Assembly: GCA_031284445.1 (NCBI GenBank)
Contig: JAISZW010000035.1
Span: 1 to 17,196, forward strand
Length of the DNA: 17,196 nt
Direction: 5' to 3'
DNA from: Candidatus Methanovirga basalitermitum
GTDB taxonomy: Archaea; Methanobacteriota; Methanobacteria; Methanobacteriales; Methanobacteriaceae
A program made the position numbers and the translations under genes. Within the stretch, counting starts at the first letter, position 1; each line of letters starts with the position of its first letter. The notes below the pieces were generated by a model. That model was not told where the DNA came from. It made no database searches and was given only the letters and a program-made list of their open reading frames with translations. This document shows positions 6,734 to 15,252 of this stretch, piece by piece.

Positions 6734-8329
6734 ATGTCTTTTATAATTCTTAAAAACATTAACAAAACATTTGATGGAGTAACCATACTAAAAAATCTAA
6801 ACGTCACGATCGATGAAGGTAGTGTTCTTGGTATTCTTGGCAGAAGTGGTTCTGGGAAGTCTGTTTTAATAAACATGCTTCGAGGAACAAAAGAATATGA
6901 ACCAGATAGTGGAAAAATTATATATACAATAGCTTTTTGTGAAAAATGTCTTAGTGCAGAAACTCCTTCTAAAAATGGAGAAAAATGTAGATGTGGGGGA
7001 AAATTTGAACTTAAAGAGGTGGATTTTTGGCATGCTGATAGAAAGATCTTTTCAGCCATTAGAAAAAGAATATCCATAATGTTACAGAGAAATTTTGCAT
7101 TGTATGATGAAGAAACGGTTATTGAAAATGTTATGAAAGCTATGAGTGATGGGGAATATGAAGAACAGCTGTATAGAGCATTAGATTTATTGGATATGGT
7201 ACAAATGAACCATAGGATAACTCATATTGCTCGTGATTTAAGTGGTGGAGAAAAGCAAAGGGTTGTTCTTGCAAGACAAATAGCTAAAAATCCCATCTTG
7301 TTTTTAGCGGATGAACCTACTGGAACGTTAGATCCTCAAACAGCTAAGAATCTTCATAATGCATTAGTTGATAACATTAAAAAAGAAGGAACCACCATGG
7401 TAATTACTTCACACTGGCCTGAAGTCATGAAAAACTTAGCTAATAAAGTAATTTGGTTAGAAAACGGTGAAATAATTGAAAAAGGGTCATCTGATATAGT
7501 AGTTGAAAGATTCTTAGAAACCGTACCATTACCTAAAAAAATAGAAAAGAATGAACATGTTGAAGCCATAATCAAAGTAAAAGATGCTAAAAAACATTAT
7601 TATTCTATTGATAGAGGTGTTGTTAAGGCTGTGGATGGAATAAATCTTGAAATAATGGAAAATGAAATATTTGGAATTGTTGGACTTAGCGGATCGGGTA
7701 AAACAACCTTAAGTAGAATGTTAGTTGGTTTAACAGAGCCAAGTGATGGAAATATTGAAGTTCGGCTTGGTGATAACTGGATAGATATGAAGGTATCTGG
7801 TCCTCATGGAAGAGGAAGAGTAATTCCTTATATTGGTTTACTTCATCAAGAATACTCTTTGTATCCTCATAGGTCAGTTCTTGGGAATTTAACCGATGCT
7901 ATAAGTTTAGAATTGCCAGCTGAATTTGCTAAAATGAAAGCTATTTCTGTTTTAGAGGCTGTTGGTTTTGGTAGTGAAACTGCAATACATATTCTTGAAA
8001 AAGAACCTGATAAGTTAAGTGTTGGTGAAAAACACAGGGTGGCTATTGCACAAGTTCTCATTAAGGAACCTAACATAATCATTTTAGATGAACCAACAGG
8101 AACTATGGATCCAATAACAAGAGTTCAAGTTACAGATTCTATACTAAAAGCAAGAGAAGAGATAGATCAAACTTTCCTGATTATATCACATGACATGGAT
8201 TTTGTTTTAGATGTTTGTGATAGAGCCGCTTTAATGAGAGGGGGAAAACTCCTTAAAATAGGAACGCCAGATGAAATAGTCCCTGAACTCACACAAGACG
8301 AAAAAAAAGAAATGATAAATAAAAGTTAA
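6734..8329 (+). CDS. atwA: Methyl-coenzyme M reductase component A2 (twin ABC ATPase)
   Basis: AtwA is a soluble twin-ATPase protein needed with ATP and a low-potential electron donor to reduce Ni in F430 and so activate methyl-CoM reductase. The 531-residue protein carries two ABC domains. The first has Walker A GRSGSGKS (36-43), signature LSGGEKQ (169-175) and Walker B LFLADEPTGTLD. The second has Walker A GLSGSGKT (317-324), a variant signature LSVGEKH (428-434) and Walker B IIILDEPTGTMD. An insert in the first domain has four cysteines (C69, C72, C85, C87), like a metal-binding knuckle. There are no membrane segments. The start is fixed by AGGTGA seven bases upstream. The marker 9 gene starts 21 bp after the stop, so the two are very probably cotranscribed and both tied to methyl-CoM reductase. 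Confidence 0.92.
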   Translation: MSFIILKNINKTFDGVTILKNLNVTIDEGSVLGILGRSGSGKSVLINMLRGTKEYEPDSGKIIYTIAFCEKCLSAETPSKNGEKCRCGGKFELKEVDFWHADRKIFSAIRKRISIMLQRNFALYDEETVIENVMKAMSDGEYEEQLYRALDLLDMVQMNHRITHIARDLSGGEKQRVVLARQIAKNPILFLADEPTGTLDPQTAKNLHNALVDNIKKEGTTMVITSHWPEVMKNLANKVIWLENGEIIEKGSSDIVVERFLETVPLPKKIEKNEHVEAIIKVKDAKKHYYSIDRGVVKAVDGINLEIMENEIFGIVGLSGSGKTTLSRMLVGLTEPSDGNIEVRLGDNWIDMKVSGPHGRGRVIPYIGLLHQEYSLYPHRSVLGNLTDAISLELPAEFAKMKAISVLEAVGFGSETAIHILEKEPDKLSVGEKHRVAIAQVLIKEPNIIILDEPTGTMDPITRVQVTDSILKAREEIDQTFLIISHDMDFVLDVCDRAALMRGGKLLKIGTPDEIVPELTQDEKKEMINKS

Positions 8330-8350
8330 CATAAAACTGGAGAAGTTATA

Positions 8351-8836
8351 ATGCCATGGGAAAATGCACCATCACATATTTGTAGAGGCGGGGATGTTAG
8401 AGCCTTAGCATTCTGTTGTCCACCAATAAAACCATGTCCTGTTTTACATGCACTTGAAGATATTAATATCACACCACAAGAATACATGGCTATTAAAGAC
8501 GAATTTGGTAAAAATACAAGATTAGGAGAAGGTAGAGGGACATGTTTTGGATCTTTAGTTTGGTGTTGTAAATCATCTAAACCATGTCCACTACGAGATA
8601 GTGTTATGAGAAATATTAGCATGGAGGAAGACGAATATCTCACACTTAAAAAACAATTATCTGATAAAATAGTTAACACTAAAAAAGAAGATAAAACTAA
8701 GGAAAATATTGAATTACTTTCTAAAACATTTGATGTATCTAAAGAAATAGCTATTGAAGTACTTCAAAACAGTAACAATGATTTAAAAACAGCACTAAAA
8801 TTAATTAAAATCAGAAAATTAGAATCTGGAGAATAG
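8351..8836 (+). CDS. Methanogenesis marker 9 protein with UBA-like tail
   Basis: This 161-residue protein matches the cysteine-rich domain known as methanogenesis marker 9, found in nearly all methanogens and of unknown function. Eight cysteines lie in two similar halves: C11, C22-C23, C29 in the first and C65, C72-C73, C79 in the second, each ending K-P-C-P and followed by a helix with a D/E-x-EY or Q-EY segment. This internal repeat suggests paired metal or Fe-S sites. After a charged linker, residues 117-157 (NIELLSKTFDVSKEIAIEVL and on) look like a UBA/NAC-type three-helix bundle. GGAG nine bases before ATG 8351 supports the start. It is 21 bp behind atwA, so a role in maturation or activation of methyl-CoM reductase is a fair inference. 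Confidence 0.85.
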   Translation: MPWENAPSHICRGGDVRALAFCCPPIKPCPVLHALEDINITPQEYMAIKDEFGKNTRLGEGRGTCFGSLVWCCKSSKPCPLRDSVMRNISMEEDEYLTLKKQLSDKIVNTKKEDKTKENIELLSKTFDVSKEIAIEVLQNSNNDLKTALKLIKIRKLESGE

Positions 8837-8838
8837 TA

Positions 8839-8994
8839 TGGTCAGTTGAAGTTCCAATTGAGGAAAGTGGGTATTTGTGGAAAAATGTTCCTAAAATCAT
8901 GAAAACAGTACTTGATTCAAATTATTATAGAATTGTGGATTTGTTTTGTGGTGGGACTTCAACTGAATTTATCCTAACAAAGGGACTATGTTAA
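8839..8994 (+). pseudogene. Fragment resembling a D12-class DNA adenine methyltransferase
   Basis: Beginning three bases after the marker 9 stop, an open frame without its own start reads WSVEVPIEESGYLWKNVPKI and continues to RIVDLFCGGTSTEF before a TAA at 8992-8994. The part around DLFCGG resembles the SAM-binding motif of DNA methyltransferases, and the order suggests the D12 adenine type. In another frame just after the stop, VNFDVN could match the following strand. The fragment is flanked by a 15-bp inverted repeat with one mismatch (8842-8856 and 8952-8966). It is a dead piece if the reading is right; the family call is tentative. Confidence 0.3.
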
Positions 8995-9553
8995 TTTTGA
9001 TGTGAATGTCTTTTAGTAAGAAGTCATGGAATAATTAACTCCCAAGTATAAAAAAAATACAGAAAAGAACATAAGTTTGAGCCTTTTCAATAATATAGTG
9101 ATAATGGTAACATTTATCAATTATTAGTCTTAATTATAATTATAAAATTCTTTAAATCAAATTTAAATAAATTATATTATATATTAATATTTTATAAAAT
9201 GGTAAACTTTTCTAAAATGACTATAATTCCTCAATAAAATAGTTAAAATTGTTTACTGTAAGAAGATTTATAATCTCCTAAATGTGGATGCAAATTGTAT
9301 AGAAATTCATAGCATGAAAGATATTAGCTTCGAAATTTGCTAGGATTAAATGGGTATCGAGAAATGGAAAATCCATTTTATAGTATCATGACTCTGAAGT
9401 CTATCATCTGAATTTTTGACAGAACAATTATATCTTTTTAATTTCTCAAATACATTTTCTAATGTCTTGAATTTTTCATGATAATAAGAGGCATTGTTTA
9501 AATAATTATAAAATCAGCTGTATGATTACTGATAGTAATAATGTCTAGTTATT
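8995..9553. pseudogene. Debris region with a reverse-strand reading-frame remnant
   Basis: There is no intact gene here. On the reverse strand, 9513-9346 is open for 55 codons and protein-like (YHEKFKTLENVFEKLKRYNC, then DRLQSHDTIKWIFHFS), and similar residues (LANFEANIFHAMNFY) continue after stops. It has the flavour of a transposase C-terminal part, but I cannot assign a family. The piece from 9085 to 9250 is nearly pure A/T. Confidence 0.3.
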
Positions 9554-10321
9554 TTACTCCCAAACACATATTTTGCGACCATTATCTAATTTAATAACAT
9601 TAATGTCTAAATCATAGGCTAATTTTAGATTTTCAGGTATTACAACATCATCTGGAGTTCCAATATCTATGAATTTCTTATTTTGCATAATCGCTACTTT
9701 ATCTGAAGATATGAAGCAATGATCAGGATAATGAGAGGTCATTATAATAGCTAAATTATCTTTTGATAGTTTATCAATTGTTTTTAGAAATCTTATCTGA
9801 TTTCCGAAATCTAAATGTGATGTTGGCTCATCTAAAACAAGTATATTTGCTTCTTGAGTTAATGCTCTTGCTAAGAAAACTAATTGTATTTCACCACCAG
9901 ATAAATAGCTATATTCTTTATCTTTTAGATGATGGATTCCCATTTGTTTCAATGATCTTTCAGCTATTTTAACATCATTTTCTTCTGGAGTATCTATCAT
10001 ATTAATATGTGGAGATCTTCCCATTAAAACAACATCTATAACTTTAAATGGAAATGTATAACTGTGAACTTGAGGAACATAAGCCATGACTTTGGAAATA
10101 TCTTTGTATGATAAATTTGTTAGGTTTTCTCCATTAATTAAAATTTCACCTTTATCTAAACTTTTAATTCCAAGTATGGATTTAAGTAATGTTGTTTTGC
10201 CTATTCCATTTGGTCCAAGAACAGTAAAAATATCTCCTTTTTCAATTTTGAAACTGATATTTTCAAATATTATTTTTTTACTGTAAGATCCTTTACCATT
10301 AATCATTTCAAAGTATTTCAT
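9554..10321 (-). CDS. FecE/BtuD-type ABC transporter ATPase
   Basis: This is the ATP-binding subunit of an importer for iron-chelate, corrinoid or a similar ligand, working on the inner face of the membrane with the permease encoded upstream. The 255-residue protein has Walker A GPNGIGKTT (about 37-45), a Q-loop in AYVPQVHSYTFPF, signature LSGGEIQ (about 141-147), Walker B ILVLDEPTSHLD and the switch His in TSHYPDH. GGAG nine bases before ATG 10321 supports the start. The permease gene ends 227 bp upstream, an unusually wide gap for such a pair. No binding-protein gene is in the window. The substrate cannot be read from the sequence; a nearby metal chelatase gene makes cobalt, corrinoid or iron likely. 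Confidence 0.88.
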   Translation of the reverse strand: MKYFEMINGKGSYSKKIIFENISFKIEKGDIFTVLGPNGIGKTTLLKSILGIKSLDKGEILINGENLTNLSYKDISKVMAYVPQVHSYTFPFKVIDVVLMGRSPHINMIDTPEENDVKIAERSLKQMGIHHLKDKEYSYLSGGEIQLVFLARALTQEANILVLDEPTSHLDFGNQIRFLKTIDKLSKDNLAIIMTSHYPDHCFISSDKVAIMQNKKFIDIGTPDDVVIPENLKLAYDLDINVIKLDNGRKICVWE

Positions 10322-10548
10322 TTATTTTGCTCCATTTTAGAAAATAAAAATTTCTTTCAAACTTTTTAACAAGGAACGAAACGAGAACTAAAATTCTCTA
10401 AGCATGATAAAATCAAAGATTTTTGTAATTTAAATCAATTTGATAATTTGCCAACAATCAAGTTTTTTTTTTTTTAAATTGCTTTTTAGTGATAATTGAA
10501 AATTTTTCTAAATTTTCCTTTTGGAAAACAATAGTTTGATTAAAATTA
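10322..10548. other. Spacer between permease and ATPase genes with short hairpins
   Basis: No gene is present. Read in the transcribed (reverse) direction, a hairpin TTTTCC-TTTT-GGAAAA (10513-10528) lies 20 bp after the permease stop, then a run of 13 A (T on the plus strand, 10463-10475), then GAGAA-CTAAAA-TTCTC (10383-10398). These may slow or process the transcript, or mark a lost gene between the two. No TATA box of clear quality precedes the ATPase gene. Confidence 0.35.
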
Positions 10549-11568
10549 TCATGCTCTCCAATCACTATACCCTTTTTTAAGTAATAATAAGAATAATGGT
10601 GCTCCTATTAGTGCTGTTAAAATCCCTATTGGGACTTCAACTATAAATATTGCTCTTGAAATATCATCCATTAGTAGAAGGAATGATGCTCCAAAGCTTA
10701 TACTTGCTGGTAACAATATTTTATTATCTGGACCTGTTAATATTCTGGTCATGTGAGGAACTATTAAACCAACCCATCCTATAATTCCTGATATGCATAC
10801 TGCTGATGCTGTTATAAGGGTTGATATTACAATAAATATAACTCTTAGCTTCTCTGTATCTAGTCCAAGTGCTTGGGATTCTTCATCCCCCATTGCTAAA
10901 ATATTTAATCTCCATCTAAGTAGGACTAAAATAATCAGACCGATGAATGTTATTATTAAAACTGGTGTTAGAACTTTTGGATTAATTGATGCAAGAGAAC
11001 CCAACAACCAAAAGGTTATTTCTGGCAATTTATTGTTTGGATCTGCTAAAAATTTAGCTGAGGATATTAATGAACCAAAGAATGATGATATTGCCATTCC
11101 TGATAAAACTAATATTAATACACCAGATGATTTATATACTCTTGAAATGGAATATGTGATTGTAACTGAAATCATACCAAAGATAAACGCTAATGATTGA
11201 GTAAGATATGAACTTCCGTTAATCAGTATTGAGATGGCTGCACCAAAACCTGCTCCTGATGAAACTCCTAAAATATCTGGGGAAACAAGAGGATTTTTGA
11301 ATATTGCTTGAAATGTTGCTCCAACAACTGAAAGTGTTGCTCCAACAATCAATGCTCCAATTATTCTGGGCAATCGTATGTTAAATACAACCGAACTGAC
11401 GGTATCTGAAACTACATAACTTGGATTAAATTTTGAAATTAATGTGTATATAACTTCTATTGGAGTTACTGGGTATCTTCCTATTAAAAATGATAGGAAA
11501 AATAGCATAATAGGTGTAATTATGAAGAATAAATATAAAATTTTATATTTACCATATTCAAAACTCAT
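10549..11568 (-). CDS. FecCD/BtuC-type ABC transporter permease
   Basis: This is an integral membrane subunit of a type II importer for siderophore-iron, heme or cobalamin-like ligands. The 339-residue length is standard for the family. Around nine to ten hydrophobic helices are visible, from LYLFFIITPIMLFFLSFLI near the N-terminus to LTALIGAPLFLLLL at the end. Family landmarks are RLPRIIGALIVGATLSVVGA (about 69-88), the LGVSSGAGFGA segment, and ISGIIGWVGLIVPHMTR with the conserved GLIVPH-R loop that contacts the ATPase. ATG 11568 has a short GTGG motif upstream and a TATA box near 11600-11625. It would form a complex with the ATPase encoded downstream. A binding protein is expected from the family but not found here. 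Confidence 0.9.
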   Translation of the reverse strand: MSFEYGKYKILYLFFIITPIMLFFLSFLIGRYPVTPIEVIYTLISKFNPSYVVSDTVSSVVFNIRLPRIIGALIVGATLSVVGATFQAIFKNPLVSPDILGVSSGAGFGAAISILINGSSYLTQSLAFIFGMISVTITYSISRVYKSSGVLILVLSGMAISSFFGSLISSAKFLADPNNKLPEITFWLLGSLASINPKVLTPVLIITFIGLIILVLLRWRLNILAMGDEESQALGLDTEKLRVIFIVISTLITASAVCISGIIGWVGLIVPHMTRILTGPDNKILLPASISFGASFLLLMDDISRAIFIVEVPIGILTALIGAPLFLLLLKKGYSDWRA

Positions 11569-11597
11569 TTAACCACATTTTTTCATTTGATTTGAAA

Positions 11598-11628
11598 TAA
11601 TATTTATATTTATTGTATATAAATATGT
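11598..11628 (-). promoter_or_regulatory. Promoter of the ABC permease-ATPase unit
   Basis: On the reverse strand TATTTATATACAATAAATAT lies 30-60 bp upstream of the permease ATG, containing a good TATA box with room for a short leader. No clear operator repeat is visible. Confidence 0.45.
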
Positions 11629-11684
11629 TTATTTTCTTACCGTTTAAATTTTTTTATAATATTCATTTGTAGGTATTGACCATT

Positions 11685-12045
11685 TTAACTACTGATATTT
11701 TTATTCCTGTGGAATGGGAATTTTAATAATTCTTTTAAAGTCCATACATGGTCAATTTCTTCTACAGAGATCATCATTGTCCAATTTATCAAATTTTTTC
11801 CAAACTTTACCTTTTATATTCCTTAAATTAGGTTTTTTAAGAAGAATGTAGTCTAATGAGATTATATGCTACCATATGCAAGGTGAGATGAAATTGCAAA
11901 CATTTTTCTTTTTTTATAGAGTAATAATGTTTTCCTTGCTAATTTCTTGTTTTCTTCTCTTATAATTTAAATTTTCTCGCTCAATAAGCATATTTCTTTT
12001 AATTCTTCAATCCAGGCTAAATTAAAAGCAACCATCAATAGCTAA
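11685..12045 (-). pseudogene. Decayed transposase, C-terminal end
   Basis: Reverse-strand fragments in shifting frames include FNLAWIEELKEICLL, EENKKLARKTLLLYKKRKM, LRNIKGKVWKKFDKL and finally VEEIDHVWTLKELLKFPFHR, ending in NKNISS and TAA at 11685. The last bases share TTTTAACTACTGAT and a following T run with the remnant ending at 4090, and the decoded ends (HKNISS / NKNISS) agree, so the two probably derive from related elements. Several stops and frameshifts show the copy is dead. It lies between the chelatase gene and the ABC permease gene. Confidence 0.5.
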
Positions 12046-12123
12046 ATATTAAATAATTATTCATGTTTGACAGCATTGCTTAATAGATATATGATTTTAA
12101 AATAATATATAGTTTAAGGTTTG

Positions 12124-14235
12124 TTATAAGATGGTTCGTTCGTAGGTTAGTATTTTATCGATTGCTATGCTTGAATCGTGAACATTTTCTAAATCGTAGT
12201 ATTTACCATTTGAGATTATAGCTAATTCTAAGTTAATATTCCTGCCTTGTTTAATCTTTTTTTCAAAGTTTATAATGATTGTATATATCTTTTCATTGGC
12301 TAATTGCTTTCCAATAGCTAAAACATCTTTTATTGGGCTTCCTACAATGGTTTTTAACTTGCTATTTTTAATCCCCACATTTGGCATCCCATCAGAAAGT
12401 AAAATGAGCATTGGAATAAATTCTCCTTGTTTTTTTTCTTTTTTAAGAATTTCATATCCTTTTTTTAATCCTGTAGCCATTGGTGTTGTTCCACCAATCT
12501 TTATTTGTTCTAATTTATCTAAGAATGAGCTTGGTCTTTTTGTATTTGGTATTATAATCTCACTTTCTTTTCCTTTAAAATCAATTACACTTAATTTATC
12601 CCTATTTTTATTAACATTCTTAATTATTTTGTCTAATATTCCTTTTACTTTATTTATTTTTTCATCATTCATCATCGAACCGCTCATGTCCATGACAATA
12701 GCTATACTTGCTTTTGCTTTATGTTTTCTAATTTTGGTTCTTAAATCTTCTTTTTTAACTGTGATTTTATTTTTAGAGTGAGTTACTGCTGCTCGTAATG
12801 TAGCATCAATAGCTATATCCTTATAGTCCTGTGAAAATTTTGTTTTAACATATTTTCCTTTTTCTGTTTTTGAATTTACTCTACTGCCATACATTTTTTC
12901 TTTTTCTTTTCCTTTCATGACTAACATTTTATTAATATCTTTCTCTAATTCTTTAATATTGAGTTCATTAAGTTCATTTTGATTTTTTGATTTTTTAATT
13001 CTTAAATCATCCTCTTCGTTCTCATTTTGCTTTGATTTAAAGTTTACTCCACCTTGTGTTTGATTTGATAAATTCTCTTTTTCTTCCTCTATTTTGTCCT
13101 GATTTTCTTCTTGATTAGATTCTTGTTTATCATTTCCTTTATCTCCATTAGACCCATTATTCTTATTGGATTCATCATTTTGCTCATGTTTTTTTTCATC
13201 TTCATTAGATTTATCATCTTTTTTATTCTCTTCACTATTGTTTTTTTGAGGTTGATCTTGAAGATTATCTAAACATTCAGGATATTCACCTAAGACTAAT
13301 TCTATTGCTTCAACTATATTATCATAACTCACTTTTCTGCTTCCTTCAAATGCAGCTATTGTTTTTGAAGTTTTTAAAATAGTTATATCTTTCCTATGAC
13401 CTTCCAATCTTAAATTATTGGTGATTGTAGCTATTGTTCTAATTAACTTTTCTTCAATATCTACATTCTCTAAGATATTCATTGCATTTTTTATCTTTTC
13501 TTTAAGTTCTATTTGCCGATCCTTGAATTTTTCCCTAAACAAATCAGGGTCTTTCTCAAATGAATGCCTATATTTCATTATTCTGATTTTTTCTTGAACA
13601 TCTTTTATCCCTTTAATTGATACTTCTAAGCCTATTCTATCAGAGAGTTGTTTTCTAAGCTCTCCTTCTTCTGAATTCATTGTCCCAATTAAAATAAATC
13701 TTGATGGATGTTTAATTGATATTCCTTCTCTTTCAACTATATTTACTCCAAAAGCAGCTGAATCTAAGAGAATATCAATTAGATTATCATCAAGAAGGTT
13801 GATTTCATCTATGTATAATATATTATTATGGGCATTAGTCAAGATTCCAGGCTCTAATTGTTTTATTCCCTCTTTTAATCCTTTTTCTATATTCATCGAC
13901 CCAATTATTCTATCTTCAGTAGCACCAAGTGGTAATTCAACTACTTTCTTATGTTCTTTTATTGTTTTAATTTTATCTTCTTTTGTTTTGTTGTGAAACT
14001 TATACAACTGAAAATCCATGTACTCATCTTCATTAACATTAAATGGAGAACCCTCTACAATTTCTACTTCAGGCAATAAATCTGCCAATGCTCTAACAGT
14101 CGTTGTTTTTCCCGTTCCTCTATCTCCTTTAATTAAAACTCCACCAATTGACGGATTAACTGCATTTAATATTAGAGCTTTTTTGATTTTATTCTGACCT
14201 ACAATAGCTGTAAATGGATAAATGTTTCTTTTCAT
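12124..14235 (-). CDS. Fused AAA+/VWA metal chelatase (ChlI-ChlD / BchI-BchD type)
   Basis: This protein combines the ATPase and the integrin-like subunits of a Mg/Co-type chelatase, which drive insertion of a metal ion into a tetrapyrrole with a large CobN/ChlH-like subunit not present here. In its 703 residues, the AAA+ part has Walker A GDRGTGKT (37-44), Walker B ILYIDEINLL (139-148), sensor GTMNSEEGELR (184-194) and LSDRIGLEV (197-205). Residues about 325-420 are an Asn/Gln/Glu/Lys-rich, probably flexible linker. The VWA domain has the MIDAS residues D516, S518, S520, T583 and D615. The likely product is cobalt-corrinoid (cobalamin) in a methanogen. The ribosome binding site is weak. A perfect palindrome lies 42 bp before the start. 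The neighbouring ABC importer supports metal metabolism. Confidence 0.88.
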   Translation of the reverse strand: MKRNIYPFTAIVGQNKIKKALILNAVNPSIGGVLIKGDRGTGKTTTVRALADLLPEVEIVEGSPFNVNEDEYMDFQLYKFHNKTKEDKIKTIKEHKKVVELPLGATEDRIIGSMNIEKGLKEGIKQLEPGILTNAHNNILYIDEINLLDDNLIDILLDSAAFGVNIVEREGISIKHPSRFILIGTMNSEEGELRKQLSDRIGLEVSIKGIKDVQEKIRIMKYRHSFEKDPDLFREKFKDRQIELKEKIKNAMNILENVDIEEKLIRTIATITNNLRLEGHRKDITILKTSKTIAAFEGSRKVSYDNIVEAIELVLGEYPECLDNLQDQPQKNNSEENKKDDKSNEDEKKHEQNDESNKNNGSNGDKGNDKQESNQEENQDKIEEEKENLSNQTQGGVNFKSKQNENEEDDLRIKKSKNQNELNELNIKELEKDINKMLVMKGKEKEKMYGSRVNSKTEKGKYVKTKFSQDYKDIAIDATLRAAVTHSKNKITVKKEDLRTKIRKHKAKASIAIVMDMSGSMMNDEKINKVKGILDKIIKNVNKNRDKLSVIDFKGKESEIIIPNTKRPSSFLDKLEQIKIGGTTPMATGLKKGYEILKKEKKQGEFIPMLILLSDGMPNVGIKNSKLKTIVGSPIKDVLAIGKQLANEKIYTIIINFEKKIKQGRNINLELAIISNGKYYDLENVHDSSIAIDKILTYERTIL

Positions 14236-14559
14236 AATATCTCAAAATTTTAATTTTAATTAAAATAGATGTTTTATTATTGAAAATTTATTTTCAATAA
14301 GGTAAATTTTTAATCAATTAAAAAAGCTTTATTTTAATTTAAATAGTTTTAAATTATTTTATTAAAATTTTAAATGAATATAAATATTTATTTTTAAATT
14401 AAATAATTTATACTCTTTTATTCACTTCAGTATTAGATTTAAATGAAAATTTAATTTTAGTTAAAATAATTGTACAAAAGCTTCTTTAAGTCGATAGTAT
14501 TGTATTAAAAAACTTAAAAATATGTAAATGTCATATTCAGTATCAATATAACCTTTAAT
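14236..14559. promoter_or_regulatory. Chelatase upstream region with a perfect 24-bp palindrome
   Basis: The arms TTATTGAAAAT (14277-14287) and ATTTTCAATAA (14290-14300) are exact inverted copies around a 2-bp centre, about 42-65 bp before the chelatase start on the reverse strand. A second shorter palindrome, ATTTTAATTAAAAT, lies between it and the gene, about 14255-14268. The rest is almost pure A/T, so several TATA-like boxes are possible. The position suits an operator overlapping the promoter. The regulator is unknown. Confidence 0.45.
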
Positions 14560-15252
14560 TTAAAAATCCAAGAATTTTTCAATATCTAAGAGAACAGAAT
14601 TAATAGCTAAGTTAAATAATTGCCTACCATAATCTAAATCAACATAAGCTCCTTCTTCCTCAATTTCAATTGCTCCTTTTTCAATGTTAGGATATTTTGC
14701 TCTTGCATCACTAAATTTAGACAGTCCTACTTCACCATAAATTTCTAAATTAGTTTGATTTTCAGCTTCACTTTCATCCAATATTCCTAAGACTTTACCC
14801 ATTGAAAGTTCACCAGAACCTCCGTGAGCCCCCTCTATCTCGATAATTTTACTATTTAATTGAATTATAAGATTGGTTTCATGCTCAATTTCATCTAAAC
14901 ATTGATAAAGAGGTAAGTTTCCTCCATGAGCATTTACAATAATCACTTTGCCGATTCCTAAGAATTTTTTACCTGAATTTAAAATCTCAATAATGTTATT
15001 GTATAAATCATCCAAACTATTATGTATCCCATGATCTATTTCATCTATCTCATGAGATGGATAAATAACACCTAAGAATTTAGCTCCACTTTGTAATGAT
15101 GCATTCAATGCAATGTAAGAAGCTATTTTTGCATCTGTATCAATTGGAAGTGCAGGACCATGATTTTCCAAATGAGAACCAAGTGCTATTACTCCAATTT
15201 TATGAACATCCGAGTTTTTAACATTTCCAGCCGAATATCTAAGTTTCATCAT
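14560..15252 (-). CDS. arfB: ArfB-type formamide hydrolase (FAPy deformylase)
   Basis: ArfB (MJ0116 type) removes formate from 2-amino-5-formylamino-6-ribosylaminopyrimidinone 5'-phosphate, the second step of archaeal riboflavin and F420 synthesis from GTP. The protein belongs to the creatininase superfamily. Visible metal-site motifs are GSHLENHGPALPIDTDA (residues about 25-41), then HEIDEIDHGIH, VNAHGGNLPL (the NxHGGN signature) and EGAHGGSGELS. I start it at ATG 15252 (MMKLRYSAGNV, 230 residues), close to the family length; the frame is open to a GTG at 15261, but GTGA there is better read as the ribosome binding site. No partner of the pathway is nearby, so it appears to be a single gene. 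Confidence 0.87.
   Translation of the reverse strand: MMKLRYSAGNVKNSDVHKIGVIALGSHLENHGPALPIDTDAKIASYIALNASLQSGAKFLGVIYPSHEIDEIDHGIHNSLDDLYNNIIEILNSGKKFLGIGKVIIVNAHGGNLPLYQCLDEIEHETNLIIQLNSKIIEIEGAHGGSGELSMGKVLGILDESEAENQTNLEIYGEVGLSKFSDARAKYPNIEKGAIEIEEEGAYVDLDYGRQLFNLAINSVLLDIEKFLDF

Noticed and set aside
12275..12781. 168-codon forward frame rich in Ile, Phe and Leu opposite the chelatase VWA domain
   Set aside because: It is a mirror frame of a Lys/Ile-rich gene; the reverse-strand protein has full MIDAS motifs and is the real gene.
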